Shown here: piece by piece, positions 27,038-35,334 of the stretch
Position numbering within the stretch: position 1 is the first letter of the stretch
Layout of the letters: every line of letters starts with the position of its first letter
The notes under the pieces: generated by a model
The model's database searches: none
What the model was told of the DNA's origin: nothing
What the model saw: the letters and a program-made list of their open reading frames with translations, nothing else
Origin: an uncultured Muribaculaceae bacterium
GTDB taxonomy: Bacteria; Bacteroidota; Bacteroidia; Bacteroidales; Muribaculaceae
Direction of reading: 5' to 3'
NCBI GenBank assembly: GCA_902494515.1
Contig: CABUTS010000007.1
Coordinates: 3,946-67,945, forward strand
DNA: 64,000 nt
Translations under genes and position numbers: made by a program

Positions 27038-28297
27038 ATGTCAATTAAGAAATATACAACGGCATTGTTCGCCGGGCTGCTTGCAGTCACCACCGCGTTC
27101 GGCGGCACCAAGCACGCCAAGGAAACCAAATATCCCAGCTACGAAGGACTCGTGATGGCCGGTTACCAGGGTTGGTTCCACAAACCCGCCAAGGGGCTGT
27201 GGTTCAGCGATGAAAACAAGGTCCGCATCGACATGTGGCCCGACGTCAGCGAATACGAGAACACCTATCCCACCGGTCTGAAGCATGCCGACGGCTCGCA
27301 GGCGCGTTTCTTCTCCTCCGACGACGAGCAGACCGTCAAGACCCACTTCCGCTGGATGAAGGAATACGGCCTCGACGGTGTGTTCATGCAGCGTTTCTGG
27401 CATGCCGCCTCCCCCAAGGCCCGCACCCGCAACAACGTGCTCCGCAACGCCATGAAGTATGCCGGCGAATATGACCGCGCAATCGGCGTGATGTACGACC
27501 TCTCGGGTCTCAACCCCAAGACCGACAACTGCTCGATGCTCATCGATGACTGGAAATATCTTGTTGACTCCCTGAAGGTTACCAACCCCGACGGCGACAA
27601 CACCTACGTCTTCTACAACGGCAAGCCACTCGTAACCATCTGGGGTGTCGGTTTCCCCGACCGTCCCTACAACATCCGCAACATCGGTCTGGAGAACTTC
27701 ATCGACTTCCTGAAGAACGACCCCGAATATGGCGGCTGCAGCGTGATGATCGGTGTGCCTACCTTCTGGCGCGACCTGAATGCCGACTGCGTCAATGACC
27801 CCTATCTCCACCACCTTATCTGCAAGTGCGACATCGTGCTCCCCTGGATGGTGCAGCGTTTCACTCCTCTGCTGCATAACGACATGGACCGCTACCGCGA
27901 CGTCATCCTCGGCGATATGCAGTGGTGCGCCGAGCACAACATCGGCTATGTGCCCTTAGTTACCCCCGGTTTCAGCTGGCACAACCTCAGCCGCTTTGAA
28001 TTCCCCGACGACGTGAAGCCCTCAGGTTCCATTCCCCGTCAGGGTGGCCGCTTCTACTGGCAGCAGATCTACACCGCCCTCAATGCCGGCGCCAAGATGC
28101 TGTATGTGGCTATGTTTGACGAGGTTAACGAAGGTACCGCCATCTTCAAGTGCACCGACAATCCCCCTGTCGGCAAGGAAATTGAGTTCGTCGGAATGGA
28201 TGGCCAGCCCAGCGACCACTACCTCTGGCTCACCGGCGAGGCCGGCCGAATGCTCCGCAACGAAATCCCCCTCACCAAGAAAATGCCCACCCGCTGA
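27038..28297 (+). CDS. GH99/GH71-like hydrolase, periplasmic form
   Basis: A 419-residue paralogue of the proteins at 270 and 14306. The signal peptide (about 1-22, ending TTAFG) has no lipobox cysteine, so the protein should be soluble and periplasmic. It keeps YEGLVMAGYQGWF, MKEYGLDGVFMQRF and MFDEVNEGTAIF; the aspartate between the two glutamates is replaced by asparagine. It lacks the short Gly/Asp-rich insertion after GWF that both paralogues have. Together the three cover a surface lipoprotein, another lipoprotein and a soluble form, consistent with successive cuts on both sides of the outer membrane (inferred). Confidence 0.8.
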   Translation: MSIKKYTTALFAGLLAVTTAFGGTKHAKETKYPSYEGLVMAGYQGWFHKPAKGLWFSDENKVRIDMWPDVSEYENTYPTGLKHADGSQARFFSSDDEQTVKTHFRWMKEYGLDGVFMQRFWHAASPKARTRNNVLRNAMKYAGEYDRAIGVMYDLSGLNPKTDNCSMLIDDWKYLVDSLKVTNPDGDNTYVFYNGKPLVTIWGVGFPDRPYNIRNIGLENFIDFLKNDPEYGGCSVMIGVPTFWRDLNADCVNDPYLHHLICKCDIVLPWMVQRFTPLLHNDMDRYRDVILGDMQWCAEHNIGYVPLVTPGFSWHNLSRFEFPDDVKPSGSIPRQGGRFYWQQIYTALNAGAKMLYVAMFDEVNEGTAIFKCTDNPPVGKEIEFVGMDGQPSDHYLWLTGEAGRMLRNEIPLTKKMPTR

Positions 28298-28315
28298 TAC
28301 TTTCCCTTTAATCTG

Positions 28316-28323
28316 TAGTTTTG
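28316..28323 (+). promoter_or_regulatory. Possible internal promoter before GH31
   Basis: TAGTTTTG matches the -7 consensus TAnnTTTG and lies 42 bp before the GH31 start codon. The -33 region is weak (ACTTTC near 28299), so an internal promoter is possible but unproven. Confidence 0.35.
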
Positions 28324-28364
28324 CGTAATCTGTTGTTTTTGCGGCAGAAATAAACCAAATCATC

Positions 28365-30830
28365 ATGAAATACAAGATTTTACTGCTCGCGGCAGGGCTG
28401 ACTGCCGCAACAGCTTTGCCCGCAACGGTTTCGGCTGCAACAGCCGCTCCGGCTGCGACCGCTTCGGCGTCAACCGCTGAAAACGGCATCTCCTTCGAGG
28501 TGCCTGCCCGGAAGATGACTGTTTCGGTCGAATGGTACACCCCTTCGACGGTTCGCGTGCTGAAAACCCCGGGAGGTTACACCGGACCTAAGGAGAGCTA
28601 CTCGGTTATCGCCAAGCCTGCGGCAGTAAAATTCAAGACTTCGACGCTGAACGACGGCACTCTGGAGATGAAATCCTCCAGACTGACCGTTGCAGCCGAC
28701 CCCAAGACAGGTGTCATCTCCTTCTACACCCCCGATGGTGAGAAACTGCTCGCTGAGGATGGCTGTACTATGACCCCCATCAGGGATGTCAACCGCGACG
28801 CCTACACCGTCAGTCAGTCGTGGCTCACCGACCCCAATGAGGGGCTGTACGGTCTCGGCCAGCTGCAGGACGGCAGGCTCAGCCACCGCAACCTCGACAA
28901 GTACCTCGTGCAGACCAACATCGAGGATGTCACTCCGCTGATTCAGTCGAACCGCGGATGGGGTCTGTTCTGGGACAACTATTCCGGCACGACCTATTCC
29001 GACCACAACGGCCTGACTTCGTTCCGCTCAGATGTCGGCGACGAAATCGACTATTATTTCATGTATGGCGGCTCGATGGACGCCACCATCGCTGAAATCC
29101 GCAGCCTCACCGGCCAGGTGCCGATGATGCCCCTCTGGAGCTACGGCTTCATGCAGTCGAAGGAACGCTATACCTCCCAGAATGAGATCCTGAGCGTGGT
29201 GCGTAAGTACCGCGACCTTGGCGTTCCTCTGGATGTTATCATCCAGGACTGGCAGTACTGGAGTCACAACTACCTCTGGAACGCTATGGATTTCCTGAAT
29301 CCGCGGTTCCCCGACCCGCAGGGGATGGTTGACAGCATCCATGCCATGAACGCCCGGATGATGATTTCGGTCTGGACGTCGTTCGGGCCGGCCACGAAAC
29401 CCTACCGCGCATTAGACAAAGAGGGTCTGCTTTTCGAAGGGACGACTTTCCCTCAATGGGGTGTTGACGGACCGAAGAATGTGGAATATCCCTCGGGTGT
29501 GCGCGTCTATGACCCGTACAGCCCCAAGTCCCGTGACATCTACTGGGATAACCTCAACAACGGACTTTACAAATACGGTATCGACGGCTGGTGGCTCGAC
29601 GCTACTGAACCGGAAAATTTCGACTGGAAGGACAAGGACTTTGATCATATCACAGGTGTCGGCCGCAGCTATCGCTCGGTGCGCAACGCCTTCTCGCTTG
29701 CCTCCGTAAGCGGTGTCTACGACAATCAGCGCGCCCTCGATGACGGCCATCGAATCACGATTCTCACCCGTTCGGGCTTCCTCGGGCAGCAGCGCTATGC
29801 CGCCAATGTATGGTCGGGCGATGTGCTCTCCTCCTGGGATATGCTCCGCAAGCAGGTTCCCGCCGGACTGAACTTCTCGATGCTCGGCATGCCTCACTGG
29901 AACTCCGACCTCGGCGGTTTCTTCGCCTGGCTCTACAACAACGACAGCGAGGCTTCGGGTACCCGCAACCCGCTGTATCACGAGCTGTATGTGCGCTGGC
30001 TGCAGTTCGGCATTTTCACTCCGATGATGCGCAGCCACGGCACGAGCATCAGCCGTGAATTCTTTGAGTACGGCAAGCCCGGCGAACCGGTCTACGATGC
30101 GCTGGTCGACGCCGTCAAGCTCCGCTACCGGATTCTTCCCTACACTTATTCTCTGGCCTGGGATGTTACCAACAATCAGGGAACCTTCATGCGTCCGCTG
30201 ATCATGGACTTCCCCGACGACCCCAAGGCGCTCGACAATGCCCGGGAATATATGTATGGCGATGCTTTCCTCGTTGCACCTGTGCTCAACGCGCAGTACA
30301 CCACAGAACTCGCCGAGAAGGACAGCCCGGAGAAAAAGGCGAAAGCCTTGGCCGACGCCGCCAACGTTGACTTCACACAGCCGAAGTCCATGGAGGTGTA
30401 TCTTCCCGCCGGGGCGAAATGGTATAACTACTGGACCAACGAGCTGCTGGACGGCGGCCGGACGGTTGATGTCGCCACCGAATTCTCCAAGATTCCGCTG
30501 TTTGTGCGTGCCGGCTCCATCGTTGTCAATGGTCCCGAAGTGCAGTACACCACCGAGAAGCCCTGGGACAACCTGACTGTAGCCGTCTATCCCGGCGCTG
30601 ACTCCGACTTCACCCTCTACGAAGATGCAGGTGACGGATATAAGTATGAATCAGGCGAGTACACCGAAGTCCTGATGAAGTGGAACGACCGCAAGCGCAC
30701 CCTGACCATCGGCGCGCGTCGCGGCAGCTACCCCGGCATGATCACCCCCCGCCGCTTCACCGTCACCCTCCCCGACGGCACCACCAGGTCAGTGACCTAC
30801 ACCGGCCGCAAGCTCTCCCTCCACCTCTGA
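28365..30830 (+). CDS. GH31 alpha-glycosidase, probably alpha-xylosidase
   Basis: An 821-residue exported GH31 enzyme with an Ala/Thr-rich signal peptide and linker (about 1-40). An N-terminal beta-sandwich leads to the barrel: GLGQLQDGRLSHRN, then the nucleophile Asp412 in DGWWLDATEPE and the acid/base Asp486 in WSGDVLSSW. The C-terminal beta domains include FVRAGSIVVNGPEVQYT. The WWLDATEPE form and the length fit the alpha-xylosidase branch, but alpha-glucosidases share this motif. It is the last gene of PUL 1, followed by a C-rich tract and a long hairpin. Confidence 0.88.
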   Translation: MKYKILLLAAGLTAATALPATVSAATAAPAATASASTAENGISFEVPARKMTVSVEWYTPSTVRVLKTPGGYTGPKESYSVIAKPAAVKFKTSTLNDGTLEMKSSRLTVAADPKTGVISFYTPDGEKLLAEDGCTMTPIRDVNRDAYTVSQSWLTDPNEGLYGLGQLQDGRLSHRNLDKYLVQTNIEDVTPLIQSNRGWGLFWDNYSGTTYSDHNGLTSFRSDVGDEIDYYFMYGGSMDATIAEIRSLTGQVPMMPLWSYGFMQSKERYTSQNEILSVVRKYRDLGVPLDVIIQDWQYWSHNYLWNAMDFLNPRFPDPQGMVDSIHAMNARMMISVWTSFGPATKPYRALDKEGLLFEGTTFPQWGVDGPKNVEYPSGVRVYDPYSPKSRDIYWDNLNNGLYKYGIDGWWLDATEPENFDWKDKDFDHITGVGRSYRSVRNAFSLASVSGVYDNQRALDDGHRITILTRSGFLGQQRYAANVWSGDVLSSWDMLRKQVPAGLNFSMLGMPHWNSDLGGFFAWLYNNDSEASGTRNPLYHELYVRWLQFGIFTPMMRSHGTSISREFFEYGKPGEPVYDALVDAVKLRYRILPYTYSLAWDVTNNQGTFMRPLIMDFPDDPKALDNAREYMYGDAFLVAPVLNAQYTTELAEKDSPEKKAKALADAANVDFTQPKSMEVYLPAGAKWYNYWTNELLDGGRTVDVATEFSKIPLFVRAGSIVVNGPEVQYTTEKPWDNLTVAVYPGADSDFTLYEDAGDGYKYESGEYTEVLMKWNDRKRTLTIGARRGSYPGMITPRRFTVTLPDGTTRSVTYTGRKLSLHL

Positions 30831-30954
30831 GTCTCCCTTCTACCCAACCCTCCCTTTCTCCTTTAATCCCCCTTCTCCTCTAAACTCCCACGCCTTCCCC
30901 CCCCTCCCCCACAACACAGGAGGCAGACACCCCGGTGCCTGCCTCCTGTGTTGT
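30831..30954 (+). terminator. Probable Rho-type terminator: C-rich tract plus 16-bp hairpin
   Basis: Immediately after the GH31 stop codon is a C-rich, G-poor stretch of about 80 nt, the composition expected of a Rho loading site. It is followed by a perfect 16-bp stem, ACAACACAGGAGGCAG (30911-30926) with CTGCCTCCTGTGTTGT (30939-30954). The stem extends inward past one mismatch with CACC/GGTG. There is no T-run, so intrinsic termination is not expected. Confidence 0.55.
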
Positions 30955-31126
30955 GCATCCTGTCAGAGCGAATGCAATATTGAATTGCATCGTCGGTTTT
31001 CTGCTAATCCTCAACGCATGGCAGGAAAAGCACTGGCTTGAACCCCAGCTGATTGAGCAGCCGGAACTGATGCAGGTCAAGCTCGAGCTGCGCATCGTGA
31101 ACGCAACGAATTCTTTAGGCTCAAAA

Positions 31127-31174
31127 ATGAGCAGATAAATGAACAGGTAAATGAACAGATAAAATAGCAGATAA
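31127..31174 (+). repeat. Fourfold 12-bp tandem repeat
   Basis: Four consecutive 12-bp units related to ATGAACAGATAA at 31127-31138, 31139-31150, 31151-31162 and 31163-31174, with one to three changes each. Every unit contains stop codons, so it is not coding. Confidence 0.75.
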
Positions 31175-31351
31175 AACTCTCGGATCGGCAGTAAAATATT
31201 ATTGTAGTTCTATCAGAAGATGGGTGGGGGAGGGGTGGAGAAAGCGAATATTCAGAGGTTTATGCTGAATTTGAGGGGGTGGTATTGTTAAAAAAAGGTT
31301 AATTTGTTGGATTCATCCGATAAAAATTAGATGTAACATTAAATTTTTATT

Positions 31352-31359
31352 TAACTTTG
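31352..31359 (+). promoter_or_regulatory. Promoter of the T9SS GLUG-type protein gene
   Basis: TAACTTTG is a perfect -7 box. Transcription would begin near 31365 and give a leader of about 110 nt that includes the 19-bp direct repeat at 31389-31431. Confidence 0.65.
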
Positions 31360-31388
31360 CAAGTTGTAAACAGGCGATTGTAATTCAT

Positions 31389-31431
31389 CGTTCGCTATCT
31401 GACATTTATCGTCGTTCGCTATCTGACATTT
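31389..31431 (+). repeat. Exact 19-bp direct repeat in a 5' leader
   Basis: CGTTCGCTATCTGACATTT occurs exactly at 31389-31407 and 31413-31431, a 24-bp period. The second copy ends 43 bp before the ATG at 31475. It lies downstream of the promoter at 31352, so it is probably in the leader RNA. Confidence 0.85.
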
Positions 31432-31474
31432 TCACGCTGAAAACCATATTTATTTAATAACCAATCCTGTCATA

Positions 31475-34400
31475 ATGAAAAAATTTCTACTCGCCATCGC
31501 AGGCGTAGCGCTGAGCCTTTCGGCCTCCGCCGCAGTGAATCATGGCGCTTCGACCGTGGTTCGTCCGGGTCAAGAAGGACTGGACCTCACTCAGGGCACC
31601 TTCCGCTTTCTTCCGAAGGCCAAGGCTCAGCTGAAGAAGGAGGGATTCGGTTCGATTGCTGACCTCGGCAAATCCCGCAAGGGTGCTTCAAAGGCTGAAT
31701 CCTTCGAGCTGAACGTGCTTCCCGCAGCCGACGACCTCGGCTATCTCGACGGTCCCAACAACGAGACATGGTACTACACCGTGAACTACAGCTCCACCAC
31801 CGTTGACCACGGTGCCTATCAGGAGGAGGTGATCAGCGGCTACACCATCACAGTTTTCAACGCTGCGTTCGCCGAAGTCGGCAAAATCGAGGACAGCATC
31901 GAGCTGGTCGGCAACGAAACCCGTGTAGCTCAGGTGCAGATCGGCTCGCTCGTCACCCAGAAGTTCTTCAACTACGACAATAGCTACGAGCTGATGATCT
32001 GCATCGCCTGCAACACATCGGACTACGTGAACACCTACCGCACAAAGGTTTACTCCATCGGCAACAACACCGCCGTAGCTGAGTTCCCCGGCTACTACGT
32101 GTCGGCCGTCAACACAGCCACTGACGCCTGGAGCGAGAAGTTCTGGATTACCTTCATAACCGAGGCAGAGACCCAGACCCCCGAAATCAACGGAGTCATC
32201 AATGTGATGGATAATGTGTTCACCACCTACAAGTCAGCCGGTTACAGCGGTCAGGGCGATCCCGTGCTTGTCACCCGCATCCCCGCCATTCTGCTTCCCG
32301 GCGAACACTCCGTGCCCTTCCTGAGCACCGCCTACGAGGGTAAGCCCTACTTCGCCACCGCCAACATGAAATACTGCTGGTACGAAGATCCCTATGACTA
32401 CAACAACGAGAACCCCACTCCCGGCAACGAGCTGCAGGTGGCTATCTACACGACTGCCTCCTCCTGGTCCTCCGACGTTGAGCTTTACAGCACAACAACC
32501 GTTCCCTCGAACACCACCTCCGACAACATCTATTTCCTCTATGCCGGTGCGTTCTCCTATAACGACGACCTCTCGTTTGGCCGTTACACCACCGACGGCA
32601 CCCCCTCGGTGATCGTAACAACCGAATACTACCAGAGCGCCCATGACAGCTACTATTACGACTACGATGTGTATTCCACAGCTCCTCAGGGCGAAACCGC
32701 TGCCGGCGTGAAGAAAGTAAACCTCGGCAAAGGTGTTTCCGGCGGCTACTTCATGAACGACATCGCCGGCTTTGATCCCCAGGTGATGTACGTCAATTCC
32801 ACCGCCTCGGGCGACGTTGAGTTCACCTTCGTCAGCCTCATCAGCGGTCTTACCGAGGTCACCCTCCCTTACTACCTCGGCAACAACCTGTTCGTAACCG
32901 CCTCCACCGACCGTATCCCCTCGAACGACGGCTACATGTTTGTAGTTCCCCAGACCCAGGGTGCTTCGCAGGAGAACGGCGACATCTACACCGCTGTCGC
33001 ATACGTCACCACCGACGGAGCCATCGACCATGTAGACTACCTCAATCTCGGCAAGGATGTCGACCTCGCTCAGGTCTACTCCGCTCCCGATGCCTTCAAC
33101 CCCTACATCTTCAACCTCGACTCCAACATCGAATACATGGTGCTCGTAAAGCGCCGCAACAGCCCCACCGATGCCGGCAACCACGAGGAACTGATGATTG
33201 TTTCCTCCGACACCTCCGCCGCTCCGCTGCTGCAGCTCACCCCCGACGATGAACTGGGTGCGCTGGTAAACATCGCCCTGCTGAATGTCGGCACCGACAA
33301 TGCCCGTATGGTAGTAATCTACGACAAGGACTACAAATACACCACCGTAGAATACAAGCTCCCCCTCAATCTCTACGAGAACGGCGACGGCTCCATCGAG
33401 AACCCCTACGTCATCACCACCGTGGGCGGCCTTGAAATGATCAAGGAACATCCCAATGCCCACTACGTGCTCGGCAACGACATCGACTGCTCCGGCTACA
33501 CCATCGACCGCGCCAACAACTTCTCGTTCGGCGGTACTCTCGACGGCCAGGGTCATGTAGTCAAGAACCTCTCCGTCACCGGCTACGGCCTCATCCCGAC
33601 CCTCGTCGGCGGCAGCGAACCCTCTGAGGATTACATTGCCACTGTCCGCAACATCAACTTCGTGAACCCCGTGTTCAATACCACAAAGGATGCTCAGGGT
33701 CTTGTTGTAGGTTACATGACCTGCGGCACTCTCGATAATGTCCATGTCTACGGCGGTCAGGTTACCTCCGAAGGTGATGTCGCCGGTCTCGTCGGCAAGG
33801 CTGCCCTCTACTCCTCGATCCAGCAGTGCTCGTTCCAGGGTTCCATCAGCTCCCCCGAGAACTCCGCAGCCGGTATCGTCAGCAACGTGATGACCTCCTC
33901 GACCGTCAAGGCCTGCGCCTTCAAGGGCAGCATCAACGGCGGCATGACAGTCGGTGGTATCGTCGGAACTCTCAACAACAACGCCGGTGAACTCCTCGAC
34001 TGCCACGTCAACGCCGACATCACCGGCCAGAACACCGTCGGCGGCATCGCCGGCGAAAGCAACCGCACACTCATCGCCAACTGCCACGTCGAAGGCACCC
34101 TGACTGCCACTGAAGCTCCCCGCTGGGGCGGCGGTCCGAAGGTCGGCGGTATCGCCGGTTCGCTTGCTCCCGATTACTCGAGCATGTCTGGCGGCGAAGG
34201 GGAAGAGGGTACCGAGCCCACTGAACCCGCAGCCGTCATCAAGAACTGCTACGTGAACCTCACCTCCATGACCTACACCGGCGAACCCTCCGAGGAATAT
34301 TACGCCGGACAGAACGACACCATGCACCGCATCGTCGGCTTCACCGGCGCCAACGCCGAACCTGAAGTCATCGACTACGACGAAGACTGGAATCCCGTCT

Positions 34401-35137
34401 ACGGCGAACCGATGGGTCCCGACGCCGGTCTGGTAAACAACTATGCCGTTGAGACTCTCGCCAAGGTTTCCGAAGGCGTTGAAGCCGCCGGTAACACCAC
34501 CGAAGGCCAGTCGATTGCTGCCGATGAAGTCAACTTCGGCTTCCTCATGGAGCAGGGCTGGCTCTACGGTTACGACGTCGAGAATCCCTGGTCCTTCACC
34601 GGCGATTCCTCGAAACCCTCGCTGTTCTTCGAAGGCGGCATCGTGATGGTTACCCCCTCCGAGGCTGAAATCGCTGTCGGCGAAACTGTTGTTGTTGAAC
34701 TTACGCTCGTAGGTGAAACTCTCACCGAAGATATGCTCGAAGGCTTCATCATGGAAGTCGCTGACGAGTCCGTCCTCGAAATCGGCGACATGGGCATGAC
34801 CGAAAACGCCATCACCGTTGCCTTCAAGGGCCTCAAGGCCGGTTCCTCCAAGGTAACCCTCGGCATCAACGGCAAGTCAGCCGAAGCCATGATTACCGTC
34901 AAGGAAAATTCCGGTATCGAAGACGTCGTAGCTCCCGAGGGCGATGCTCTGAAGATCACCTTCGACGGCCGCACCGCCTCCGCACCTGCCGCCGTGCTGA
35001 ACGTCTACAGCATCTCCGGTGCGCTGCTCATCACCGCTAATGAAACCGCAGACCTCAGCAACCTCGCTGCCGGCGTCTACGTGATCACCGCCCAGTCCGC
35101 TACCGCGAAATCAACCCTCAAAGTCTCGCTCCGCTAA
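31475..35137 (+). CDS. Large T9SS-secreted GLUG/beta-helix surface protein
   Basis: A 1220-residue secreted protein (signal peptide about 1-19). Residues 40-640 are beta-rich without a family I can name. A right-handed beta-helix of GLUG-like repeats follows (about 690-920; repeated phrases such as VGGIVGTLNNN, VGGIAGESN, VGGIAGSLAP). Next is an immunoglobulin-like BIG2-type domain (about 1055-1145; VTPSEAEIAVGETVVVELTL). The last 70 residues (LNVYSISGALLITANE to KSTLKVSLR) match the type A T9SS sorting domain, so it should be exported by T9SS and attached to the cell surface. It has its own promoter and a terminator behind it. An adhesin or structural role is possible; no catalytic motif is seen. 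Confidence 0.75.
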   Translation: MKKFLLAIAGVALSLSASAAVNHGASTVVRPGQEGLDLTQGTFRFLPKAKAQLKKEGFGSIADLGKSRKGASKAESFELNVLPAADDLGYLDGPNNETWYYTVNYSSTTVDHGAYQEEVISGYTITVFNAAFAEVGKIEDSIELVGNETRVAQVQIGSLVTQKFFNYDNSYELMICIACNTSDYVNTYRTKVYSIGNNTAVAEFPGYYVSAVNTATDAWSEKFWITFITEAETQTPEINGVINVMDNVFTTYKSAGYSGQGDPVLVTRIPAILLPGEHSVPFLSTAYEGKPYFATANMKYCWYEDPYDYNNENPTPGNELQVAIYTTASSWSSDVELYSTTTVPSNTTSDNIYFLYAGAFSYNDDLSFGRYTTDGTPSVIVTTEYYQSAHDSYYYDYDVYSTAPQGETAAGVKKVNLGKGVSGGYFMNDIAGFDPQVMYVNSTASGDVEFTFVSLISGLTEVTLPYYLGNNLFVTASTDRIPSNDGYMFVVPQTQGASQENGDIYTAVAYVTTDGAIDHVDYLNLGKDVDLAQVYSAPDAFNPYIFNLDSNIEYMVLVKRRNSPTDAGNHEELMIVSSDTSAAPLLQLTPDDELGALVNIALLNVGTDNARMVVIYDKDYKYTTVEYKLPLNLYENGDGSIENPYVITTVGGLEMIKEHPNAHYVLGNDIDCSGYTIDRANNFSFGGTLDGQGHVVKNLSVTGYGLIPTLVGGSEPSEDYIATVRNINFVNPVFNTTKDAQGLVVGYMTCGTLDNVHVYGGQVTSEGDVAGLVGKAALYSSIQQCSFQGSISSPENSAAGIVSNVMTSSTVKACAFKGSINGGMTVGGIVGTLNNNAGELLDCHVNADITGQNTVGGIAGESNRTLIANCHVEGTLTATEAPRWGGGPKVGGIAGSLAPDYSSMSGGEGEEGTEPTEPAAVIKNCYVNLTSMTYTGEPSEEYYAGQNDTMHRIVGFTGANAEPEVIDYDEDWNPVYGEPMGPDAGLVNNYAVETLAKVSEGVEAAGNTTEGQSIAADEVNFGFLMEQGWLYGYDVENPWSFTGDSSKPSLFFEGGIVMVTPSEAEIAVGETVVVELTLVGETLTEDMLEGFIMEVADESVLEIGDMGMTENAITVAFKGLKAGSSKVTLGINGKSAEAMITVKENSGIEDVVAPEGDALKITFDGRTASAPAAVLNVYSISGALLITANETADLSNLAAGVYVITAQSATAKSTLKVSLR

Positions 35138-35172
35138 TCCCGGTCTGCCGATCCGCAGCCCGCGCAACTCCG

Positions 35173-35209
35173 CGAGCTAATTCCCTGATCTTCGAGCTAA
35201 TTCCCTGAT
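35173..35209 (+). repeat. 17-bp direct repeat before the terminator
   Basis: CGAGCTAATTCCCTGAT occurs at 35173-35189 and 35193-35209, a 20-bp period, between the stop codon and the terminator hairpin. Confidence 0.8.
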
Positions 35210-35214
35210 ATATA

Positions 35215-35250
35215 AAAGGCGTGCCCCATCCCCGGAGCACGCCCTTTTTA
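35215..35250 (+). terminator. Intrinsic terminator after the GLUG-type gene
   Basis: GGCGTGC (35218-35224) pairs with GCACGCC (35237-35243) and is followed by a TTTTT run. Confidence 0.88.
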
Positions 35251-35295
35251 ACAAATTTTAATATATGCGATGTGCGTATTATGTTAATGTTGCAT

Positions 35296-35303
35296 TATCT
35301 TTG
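35296..35303 (+). promoter_or_regulatory. Promoter of the small lipoprotein gene
   Basis: TATCTTTG is a perfect -7 box 31 bp before the ATG at 35335; a weak TGTG at 35271 is in the -33 position. The longer open frame that begins at 35221 starts inside the preceding terminator, so the start at 35335 is preferred. Confidence 0.65.
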
Positions 35304-35334
35304 CAAAAAGATTTATAACCAAATACGAACTATC

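Larger units (their letters stand above)
30831..31474. other. 644-bp intergenic region after PUL 1
   Basis: No convincing gene is present. It starts with an 80-nt C/T-rich, almost G-free tract (30831-30910), then a long hairpin (30911-30954), a fourfold 12-bp repeat (31127-31174) and a G-rich run GGGTGGGGGAGGGGTGG (31222-31238). It ends with the promoter and tandem repeat of the next gene. A 67-codon open frame at 30935-31138 starts inside the hairpin and looks like chance. Confidence 0.6.

Noticed and set aside
30935..31138. 67-codon open frame in the spacer after PUL 1
   Set aside because: It begins inside the 16-bp hairpin, has no ribosome binding site or family match and ends in the 12-bp repeat array.
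31127..31174. Possible CRISPR-like array
   Set aside because: Units are 12 bp with no spacers and no cas genes nearby; it is a plain tandem repeat.
32234..34327. 697-codon open frame antisense to the GLUG-type gene
   Set aside because: Shadow caused by codon bias; it has no start signals or recognisable motif.
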